Assembly (NCBI GenBank): GCA_016271365.2
Contig: CM057459.1
Location: forward strand, 488,759,501-488,823,500
Reading direction: 5' to 3'
Length of the DNA stretch: 64,000 nt
From: Neoceratodus forsteri
Lineage: Eukaryota; Chordata; Ceratodontiformes; Ceratodontidae
Below, piece by piece: positions 56,501 to 64,000 of this stretch. The notes under the pieces were generated by a model. That model was not told the origin of the DNA and made no database searches. It saw nothing but the letters and a program-made list of their open reading frames with translations. Position numbers and translations under genes: made by a program. Every line of letters begins with the position of its first letter. The stretch's first letter is position 1.

Positions 56501-58028
56501 GTCAACTTGATGAAGCCATATGTTAATAGGGTTGACATGGTGTTTGCAGTGTGTAGTCCTGGGGAGGGGACGGATGAAGGAGACCCCCTTCTGGACTTGT
56601 TGGAAGAAAGCAAGCAGGATTCCTCTGTGGAGGCAGTAAAATTGTCTCCCCAGCTGGCCCTGGACCAGATCCAGGAAGTAAGGGAGGTTTTAGCAGACTT
56701 TGCCCCATTGTTTAGCACCAAGACTGGACTAACCCCCTTAGCAATGCACGATAAGGAGACAGGGACACAGACGCCCATATGGTGGACAGCATATTGGGTG
56801 TCAGAAACTGTCCAAAAGGACATTAGGAGGGAAGTAGAAAAGATGCTGGATTTAGGGGTAATCCAGAGATCCCACAGTCCCTGGGCCTCACCTGTAGTCC
56901 TTGTGCCCAAGCCAGATGGCTTTACTCATTTCTGTGTGGACTGTAGTGGACTGAATGCAGTCACAAAGTCAGACGCCCTCCCGAAGCCCCAGACGGATGA
57001 ACTCCTGGACAAGTTGGGAGGAGTGACCTACCTTTTGACCATTGACCTGGCCAAGGGGTATTGGCAGGTAGAGTTAACAGACAGAGATAGGGAGAGGTTG
57101 GCCTTTATCGCTCTGATAGGCTCATTCAAATTTAGAGTAATGCCTTTCAGGATGAAGAATGCCCCAGCCACTTTCCAAAGTTTGGTGAACCAGGTGTTAA
57201 ATGATGCTGAGGAGTACACTGTGGCATACCTGGATGACATTGCCATCTTTAGTGCCAGCTGGGAGGAATACCTGTCCCACCTTAGGGAAGTGCTGGGCAG
57301 GATACAGAGGGCTGGGCTCACTGTCAAATCTGGGAAGTGCCAGGTGGCCATGGGAGAAGTGGCATACCTCAGGCATGTAGTAGGCTGAGGACAGCTCCAT
57401 CCTAACCAAATAAAAATAGAGGTGATCTTGTCATGGCACAGACCAGAAATGAAGAAGCAGGTCAGGAGTTCTCTAGGGACAGCAGGGTACTGTAAGAAAT
57501 TTGTACCCAATTACAGTGCCTTGGCTGCTCCCCTATCTGACCTGGTAAAGAAAAGAATGCCAAAGAAAATTACCTGGGACCCAGCCTGTGAGAAAGCCTT
57601 TACCAAACTGAAGGAGGCACTGTACAGTGCTCTTGTATTGACACGTCCTGACTATAGCAAACCCTTTATAGTGCAGACTCACACCTCAGACATGGGCATT
57701 GGGGCATTACTGAGTCAGACAGCCAGCCAAGGGAAACATCACCCAGTAGCATATCTGAGATAAAGTTACTTCCCAGGGAGCAGGCATACTCCAATATGGA
57801 AAAGTAGTGTCTTACCAAAGTGTGGGCCCTAAAGAAGTTAGAGCCATGCTTATATAGGCAGCATTTTGTGGTACAGACTGACCACAGCCCCCTGGTATGG
57901 CTGACGCAGATGGGAAAAAACAATGGTAGATTGCTAAGATGGAGTCTTGCTTTGCAAGGGTATGACTTGACAATCCTACATAGGGCTGGAGTGAAAAATC
58001 AGAACTCAGATGGGTTGTCTCATGTCTA
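56500..58028 (+). pseudogene. Gypsy reverse transcriptase and RNase H
   Basis: RT: HSPWASPVVLVPKPDG, LLTIDLAKGYWQVELT (first catalytic Asp), FRVMPFRMKNAPATFQ and VAYLDDIAIFSAS (YLDD) lie within 56860-57260. The frame stops at about 57388 after LRHVVG. The connection has GTAGYCKKFVPNYSALAAPL. RNase H starts PFIVQTHTSDMGIGALLSQ (family members have Asp where the first His stands) and continues WALKKLEPCLYRQHFVVQTD (57820 onward) to NSDGLSHVYG, where CR1 interrupts at about 58029. Confidence 0.85.
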
Positions 58029-58083
58029 TGGGCCACCACCACTACCTCAGAGGTTGTGAAGAAAGCACAGCAGTTGGACCACA

Positions 58084-58719
58084 GTGGGCTCAGGGAGGGT
58101 GAGGATGGTGGAACAGAGGCACACCCAGTCAGTTGTTCCACTTCACAATCCATACACCATTCTGGGGGAGCATAGCTTCCCTATGGATGCACCCACAGAG
58201 AAGACTGATGACAACTTTCACATGGGAGGCCCACAGGAAGGAGGCAGAGGACACCACAGGGAAAGGAAGCAGCTCCTGGTGGGGGACTCAATTATTAGGG
58301 GTATAGAACTGGGGGGAGCTGGGAAAACTGAAGTAAAGTGCCTGACTGGTGCCATGGCTTGGAGGGACAGGAAGCGCATCCTCAGGATCACGAGAACAGC
58401 TGCAAGGGAGTCTGAGCTGGATGTAATTGTCCACCTAGGGACAAATGACTTGGCTCATCATGAGATGAGAGCAGTGCAGGAGGACATTGCAGAGTTGGGG
58501 AGGGGTCTAAGACAAGTAGCACACACAGTATCCTTCTCAGAGGTGCTGCCTGTCAAAGGCATGGGGGAGGTGAGGGTAATTAGCACCATGCAGTTTAATG
58601 AATGGTTGAAAAAATGTGGGCACAGGGTTTGCTTTATTGGGACTGGGGTTCCACCTGAGGGACACCAGCTATACTGGCAGGATGGTCTGCATCTGTCCAG
58701 GAAGAGAACAAGTCTTTGA
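58084..58719 (+). pseudogene. CR1 copy 2 ORF1: SGNH esterase
   Basis: Uninterrupted from the truncated Pro-rich linker through LLVGDSIIRGIELGG (nucleophile Ser), VHLGTNDLAHHE and YWQDGLHLSRKRTSL (Asp/His pair), then a stop. All residues of the SGNH triad are present. The N-terminal finger and coil are lost because of the 5' truncation. ORF2 follows closely. Confidence 0.9.
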
Positions 58720-58732
58720 GCAATTGGTTTAA

Positions 58733-59698
58733 ATGCTTCATTGGCAAGCTTTTAAACTAGTCAAAGGGGGAGGCACTGACAAGCAGCAGGAAAATCCCAG
58801 CCTCTCCCTACAAAACTGGGTACTAAATGAGAAAAAGACCGAGGTAGAACGGTCAGTGGGGGATGCTGCAACAGAAGGTAAAGCCATCAAAAAACGGAGA
58901 GCAATGAGTACCAATGTCGATAGTCTGGGTAAAAAGCTTCCTGAATTAGTGGCCTTGATGGAGGAGGAACATCTGGATATCGTGGCAGTCACAGAAACAT
59001 GGTACACACAAAACCATGACTGGGACGTAAACATACCAGGATACACTATCTACAGGAGTGACAGGGAGGGTAAAAGAGGAGGAGGAGTAGCTCTTTACAT
59101 AAGGGAAGGAATAAAAGCAACAGAACAAAAGGGTAAACAGGGAGGAGAAGAAGCACTGTGGTTAAATTTGGAGACAGGCAATGGCACCACAATCCGCACA
59201 GGGGTTGTATACAGACCCCCTTCTCAGGGGGAGGAAATGGACAAGGAAATGATAGAAAGTATACTTAGAATGGCAGAAAAAGGGGAGATATTGCTGATGG
59301 GTGATATGAATATGCCAGATGTTAACTGGAGTGCAGTTGCAGCTGCCACTTCTAAGAGTGGGATTATTCTACATGCCCTACAGGGGGCATGCCTTAGACA
59401 ACTAGTACTGGAGCCCACTCAAGAGGGAGCAATATTAGACTTGCTTCTCTCAAATAGAGATGGAGAGAGGATCACAGATGTAGAAGTGGGTAGCCATCTG
59501 GGAACTAGCGACCATCGAACAGTATGGGTCACAATAAACACAGCAATAGAGTCAAGCCATACAAAGACAAAAGTACTGGACTTTAGGAGGGCTGACTTTG
59601 CCAAAATGGGTGAGTGCCTAAGGAATGCACTAGCAAATGGGCAGGAAGGAGGGGTGGAAGAACAATGGGGAATAATAAAACTGCCATCACAGAGGTAA
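58733..59698 (+). pseudogene. CR1 copy 2 ORF2: endonuclease (open frame)
   Basis: A 321-codon frame with AVTETWYTQNHDWDV (catalytic Glu), RGGGVALYIREG, LMGDMNMPDVNWSA (D/N), LEPTQEGAILDLLLSN and LGTSDHRTVWVTI (SDH). All APE active-site positions seen are intact, making this the best-preserved endonuclease in the window. It ends by frameshift near 59695, before the linker to RT. Confidence 0.9.
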
Positions 59699-61700
59699 CA
59701 AGCCTTTGTGTGAAGCAAATAAACAAAACAAATGATGTAAGAAACCACTATGGTTCTCAAAGGAAGTGGCAGTGAAGGTTCAAGAGAAAAGAAAGCATTC
59801 AGGAAGTACAAGGAATCGAGAAGGAGCAGGACAGAGAACTGTATCAGTTAAAACAAAAGGAGGCTGGGAAGGCAGTCAGAACAGCAAAGGCCCAAACCAA
59901 GGAAAAGATAGCCAACTCAGTTAAGAAGGGGGATAAAATCTTTTATAGGTACGTCAGGGAGCGAAGAAAGACCAAGGGAGGGATAGTGAGGCTTAATAAA
60001 GGGGAGGGAGGATGGGCAGAGGGAGACTGTGAAAAGGCAGAGATACTAAACAAATATTTTTGCTCAGTATTTACAAATGAAGAGGGGAGGTATAAAACAA
60101 ACAGTAGAAACACTCTGGATACTGAAGTTGATACCAGCCCATTTACAGAAGAAAGGGTCTGAAAGAACTCTACAACTGAAGGTGGACAAAGAATGGGGCC
60201 TGATGGGATTCATCCCAGAATTCTAAAAGAACTAAGGGTAGAACTAGTGACACCACTGACTACCCTTTTTAACAAATCATGGGAGGATGGGGTGGTACCT
60301 GAGGACTGGAGGAGGGTGATTCCCCTTCACAAAAGTGGGAGCAAGGCAGAAGCAGGAAACTACAGACCTGTTAGTTTAACCTCAGTGATAGGGAAAATGA
60401 TGGAATCACTTCTGAAGGAAAGAATTGTTGAGTATCTAGAGGCCAGAGGGGCACAGGACCCTAGGCAGCATGGATTCACAGTGGGAAGGTCATGCCAGAT
60501 GAATCTGATAGATTTCTTTGACTGGGTGACCAAAGTAGTAGATCAGGGAGGGGCTGTGGACATGGCCTACCTAGACTTTAGCAAGGCATTTGACACAGTC
60601 CCACACAAAAGATTAATATACAAGTTAGCCAGCCTGGGAGTGGGTCCCAAGATAACAGCCTGGGTAAAGAATTGGCTGGAGAATAGGACACAGAGAGTAG
60701 TAGTAAATGGAGTCCACGAGAAGAAAGGAAGGTTACTAGTGGGTACCACAGGTTCAGTATTAGACCGGTCCTCTTCAATGTCTTTATAAGCGACATTGCA
60801 GAAGGACTGGAAGGAAAATATGTCTCTTTGCAGATGACACAAAGATCTGCAACAGAGTTGATGCACAGGGTGGGGTGGAAAGGATGAGAAGGGACTTGGC
60901 AAGGTTAGAGGAATGGTCAAATGTATGGCAGCTTAGATTCAATGCTAAGAAGTGCAAGGTAATGCACCTGGGAAACAAAAACCCAGGGGAAGAGTACACA
61001 ATGGGGTTGAGATACTAACAACAGCAAAAATGGAAAGGGGCCTGGGGGTAGTCATATCAGATGACCTAAAGGTGGGCAAGCAATGTGAGAGGGCAGAAAG
61101 GAGGGCTGGGGGGATACTGGGATGCATAGGGAGAGGCATCACCAGTAGAAAACAGGAAGTTATTATCCTCTGTACAGACAGCTGGTCAGACCCCATCTGG
61201 AGTACTGTGTGCAGTTCTGAGACCCAATTCCGCAAAGACATAGACAGGATGGAAGCTGTCCAGAGGAGGGTACCAAAATGGTGCAGGGTCTGCACCGGAA
61301 GACATAAGAAGAGAGACGAAAGAGCTTAATATGTATAGCCTCGAGGAAAGGAGGGAGAGGGGACATGATAGAAATGTTCAAGTACCTCAAGGGAATCAAC
61401 AAAGTCCAAGAGGGTAGCATCTTCTAAAAAGAGGTGTGTGAAACAAGAGGCACAATTTGAAGATAGGGTGGGGCGGCTCAGAGGGAATTTAAGGAAGTAT
61501 TTTTTCACAGAGAGGGTTGTGGATGCATGGAACGGCCTTCCGGAGGAGGTTGTGGAGTCAAAATCAGTGGTGGAATTCAAGCATGCATGGGACAGTCATA
61601 AGGCAATTCTAGGGGTTGGGGGTAGGAAGAAGTAGGCTGCTGGTTAACTAGGATCTGCAGCTTATCCAGTAGGTAGGGAAATGGGCAGACTGGGTGGGCC
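59699..61700 (+). pseudogene. CR1 copy 2 ORF2: linker, RT and C-terminus
   Basis: The linker (59.7-60.17 kb) is broken by a frameshift and stops. RT (60193-60789): AEAGNYRPVSLTSVIGKMME, QHGFTVGRSCQMNLIDF and LDFSKAFDTVPHKRLIYKL. A further frameshift separates the GxxxGS region (GTTGSVLDR) from the FADD site, which now reads in another frame near 60825. The C-terminal part covers LTTAKMERGLGVVISDDLKV (60952-61329) and LRKYFFTERVVDAWNGLPEE (61438-61635). Confidence 0.85.
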
Positions 61701-61834
61701 AAGCGGTCCTTATCTGCTGTCAAATTCTATGTTTCTATGTTTCTATGTTATGTTTCTATGAGGCGTGAACTGATTTGGGAAGCTCATCCCATGCAGGGGA
61801 TAGAGCCCCTAAATTCAGTCTAGGTGGGGAAGAT

Positions 61835-62934
61835 TGTGACACTTGGACAGCTGGTTCTGATTAATCTATGCTTTTTTTAATATAAAAATGTGTTATTGAA
61901 TGTCTCTCTTGAGACATACTGTGTTCCTGGGATGACACCCCCAGGTTTCAACTACAAGCTGTTAACCTAAAAGTTAGGAGATAATTACAGGCTAGGAGAG
62001 ACACAAATTAAGGATCTCCTGTTTATCTTGCTTAATTGCAGCTGCCAGCTGATAGGATGGAAATCATAAACTTTTATGATGTTTAGAAGAAGAATACAGG
62101 TTATGTCACTTGGGTGCTAAAGTTATAAAGGTCCTTTGATATCTGTGAAGGACAGGAAGACACTCAGGATCAAATGGACATGGGAAAATTAGTTTTTGCT
62201 GATGTCACCTTCTGAATGATGAGATATCCTGGTAGCATGATTTTCTATAAGCAGAGAAGGAGCTGGGTGACATCATGGAGATCAAGGCAGGTTCAAGACA
62301 GTGTTTTAATTACGCTATGAGATAAACGTGTTTGGACTCTGAAGAAGAAACATCTATCAGCACTATTAGAAGATATATATTAGATAGACCAGTCTAAGTA
62401 TATGGTTGGTAGGAATTTGTACTTTTAAACCTTGTTCTTTTAAGTGATTGTATAGTTTTGTGATATATTGTTCTGTATTTACAGTTTACATATTTTTTTC
62501 TATTTTAAAGTAAACCTCTATTTTCAGAGACTACTTGGTGTGCCTTTGAAATTCTTTATCTGACAAGTGAAGCATATGTGGTTAAAGTTGACACTGTGCA
62601 AAAGCTCACTGTTTTACCAAACTGGGAAAAGATAAGAGTTTATCTGAGGTCTTTAATAGAGTTTTTAAGGGTTCGTTTTGTACACCTGGTTAGGTTCCCG
62701 TAGCCAAAAGATATCTGGCATTTCCCTAAAGAGCAGAATTATCTGAGCCTGTACATTGGGTACATTAGCAAGAGGATCACAGTTTGAATCCCTCCAGAAC
62801 TTGGCACCAAAGGTTGATTAAAACCCACAAAACAGACAGGAGGGTTATCCTGTTCTGTTCTTGTTCACAATTGCTGCACTTGGAGATTGGCACTGTGGGA
62901 GCAGAGGGCCTGACCTGCTGAGTGGGGTTGTGAC
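61835..62934 (+). repeat. 3' LTR of the Gypsy element
   Basis: Begins TGTGACACTTGGACAGCTGG like the 5' LTR and ends TGGGGTTGTGAC. TATAAG near 62247 stands where the 5' LTR has TATAAA. A purine-rich stretch (AGGTGGGGAAGA, 61822-61833) just before it fits a polypurine tract. Differences from the 5' LTR are scattered over its length. Confidence 0.85.
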
Positions 62935-63400
62935 GATGGCCACTCATCTGAGTGCATCATTTTACTTTACTTAGTTTTATTTTAAGCATACCATGACACC
63001 AGTGAATGCTGCTGGAGTTTCTCTTAAGTGTATACTAAAAAGAAAAAATATCTTACAGGATGAAATCTTGTAGAGGGAAGAGAGAGACTTTTGCAAATAA
63101 TCTTGCAATGCAAACATTGCTGCTTTGTTTACTATACATACATAAACATTGTGCTGTGCTGCCTTTTAGTAAGCTGTTATCAATCTGCTTAACCACCTGC
63201 TAAAAGTCACCAAAGTTACCATTTTACTTCAATTTTCAAAAAATTTTCTGGGGGGCATGCCCCCCAGGTCACCCTATAGATGATAGGATTTAATACCCCC
63301 TCAAAACTTTCTGGACGGATCATGACACCCTGCCATGCTGATACCCTTACTTTTACCTGTACTTTAAAAAAATATATGAAAAATACAAGACAAAATCTTG
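62935..63400. other. No gene seen; flank of the hAT element with a 20-bp palindrome
   Basis: Sequence after the Gypsy 3' LTR should be the continuation of the DNA at 51.84 kb. No coding motif is visible. A perfect 20-bp palindrome, CTGGGGGGCATGCCCCCCAG, lies at 63249-63268. Confidence 0.5.
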
Positions 63401-63409
63401 AAGGAGAGG

Positions 63410-64000
63410 GAGTGATTTTCTTTGCTATTAATCATACAAACAAACATCATAAACAAAATCTCAAGAACAACAGAAAACAACTCATAATCATAGGGGACTC
63501 CATGATTCATGGTGTGGACCCCAACTGAGACAAAACAAACATGCAGATGTGCAAGTCAGATGTCTCCTAGGACCATTCACTAGGAGGAACACTGACTGAA
63601 TACTCAACATAGTTAAGAGGGAAGAAGTGGGATCAAACATCCTTGTTCACCTAGGGACTATTGACCTTGCTAGCCAGTCAGTCGAGTAGGTAAAGAAGAA
63701 CATTGCGCAGCTCAGCAAGAAACTGTTTTCATTTTCATCCAGCATTGCGTTATCTGAAATTCTGCCTGTTTATGAAAAGGGAAAGAACAGGCAGAGAATC
63801 AGAGAGAAAGAGATAAGTGAGCTCTACGCATGGCTCAAGGACTTGTGCCACACAAAGGGGCATCACTTTGTCAGAAACTGGGGCAGCTTCTGGGAAAGGG
63901 AGTTCTTTAGATTCAATGGCCTCCACCTAACTAAAGAGGGAGTCAGGGCATTGGGCCAGAAATCTGATGTCCACATGGGACATTTAAACTTGTGGGAGGG
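63410..64000 (+). pseudogene. LINE ORF1 SGNH esterase fragment (runs off window)
   Basis: Plus strand: QLIIIGDSMIHGVDPN (nucleophile Ser), then in other frames LVHLG-type text near 63640 and ASQSVE. LSEILPVYEKGKNRQRI follows near 63750 and RFNGLHLTKEGVRALGQ near 63915 (Asp of DGLH replaced by Asn). A diverged relative of the CR1 ORF1 esterases at 21 and 58 kb. ORF2, if present, lies beyond the window. Confidence 0.7.

Larger units (their letters stand above)
58029..61760 (+). mobile_element. CR1 LINE (copy 2), inserted in the Gypsy element
   Basis: A plus-strand copy of the same CR1 subfamily as 17.6-21.6 kb. It is truncated within ORF1 (it starts at the PPPLPQRL region) and ends in TTTCTATG-type repeats at about 61728-61760. 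Order: ORF1 esterase (58084-58719), ORF2 endonuclease (58733-59698), RT (59.95-61.0 kb) and C-terminus (to 61635). Gypsy RNase H text stops at its left edge and the Gypsy 3' end and LTR resume after its tail. It has a few frameshifts, for example near 59695 and 60820. Confidence 0.9.
51845..62934 (+). mobile_element. Gypsy-type LTR retrotransposon, Gmr1-like order (INT before RT)
   Basis: Paired LTRs (51845-52963 and 61835-62934) bound gag, protease, integrase, RT and RNase H in that plus-strand order. In most Metaviridae the integrase is last; here its GPY/F-type end and RT share one 346-codon frame (56348-57388). This order is known for Gmr1-like elements. A SINE (54.8-55.0 kb) and a CR1 (58.03-61.76 kb) lie inside. 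All ORFs carry stops. The flanks show GATAT before and GATGG after, only a partial 5-bp target duplication. Confidence 0.85.

Noticed and set aside
58738..59046. Minus-strand frames over 58.7-59.8 kb as separate genes
   Set aside because: They are antisense to the CR1 copy 2 endonuclease on the plus strand.
1..64000. A host protein-coding gene or novel multi-gene system
   Set aside because: Every coding segment with recognisable motifs belongs to a transposable element, and no exon-like set remains outside them.

Overview
This window looks like repeat-rich intergenic DNA from a large non-mammalian vertebrate genome. I found no convincing host exon, tRNA, rRNA, CRISPR array or bacterial-type gene. 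Almost every coding signal belongs to a decayed transposable element: CR1-, L2-, Rex1/Babar-like and Tx1-like LINEs, two DIRS elements, a Gypsy LTR element of Gmr1-like domain order, a KIAA1586-like hAT transposase, a MIR-like SINE and several foldback or TIR elements. Together these suggest an amphibian (caecilian- or salamander-like), turtle or lungfish-like genome. That is inference, not something read directly from the sequence.

Layout. 0-6.2 kb: a (GA)n microsatellite, a LINE scrap, an inverted-repeat element, a minus-strand Rex1/Babar-like LINE (about 1.2-4.36 kb) and a long foldback element (5.58-5.90 kb). 6.2-15.8 kb: plus-strand DIRS element A (Gag, RT, RNase H; no recombinase), split by a minus-strand L2 LINE (about 7.49-12.38 kb). 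17.3-24.7 kb: a minus-strand CR1 with ORF1 and ORF2 (17.63-21.60 kb), (GT)n tracts, LINE 3' fragments and a possible MITE. 26.50-38.82 kb: DIRS element B with inverted terminal repeats and an internal complementary region. It is interrupted by a LINE 3'-end fragment (about 28.33-28.54 kb) and by a CR1-like LINE (28.66-34.99 kb), and that LINE is itself split by a TIR element (31.45-33.24 kb). 39.8-51.8 kb: a hAT transposase pseudogene split by a Tx1-like LINE (about 41.17-50.6 kb), which is split in turn by a second Rex1/Babar-like LINE (about 44.78-47.93 kb). 51.85-62.93 kb: a Gypsy element with paired LTRs and the domain order gag-PR-INT-RT-RNase H. It carries a MIR-like SINE (54.8-55.0 kb) and a second CR1 copy (58.03-61.76 kb). 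63.4-64.0 kb: a LINE ORF1 esterase fragment that runs off the end.

The genes do not form a working pathway. The value of the window is its nested stratigraphy, which gives relative insertion ages: hAT before Tx1 before the Rex1-like LINE; hAT flank before Gypsy before SINE and CR1; DIRS B before the CR1-like LINE before the TIR element. DIRS B retains the complete set of terminal and internal repeats that family needs for circular replication, although its protein domains carry stops and substituted catalytic residues. The best candidates for something notable are the DIRS B replication architecture, the integrase-before-RT Gypsy element with a SCAN-like gag, and the uncharacterised TIR and foldback elements.
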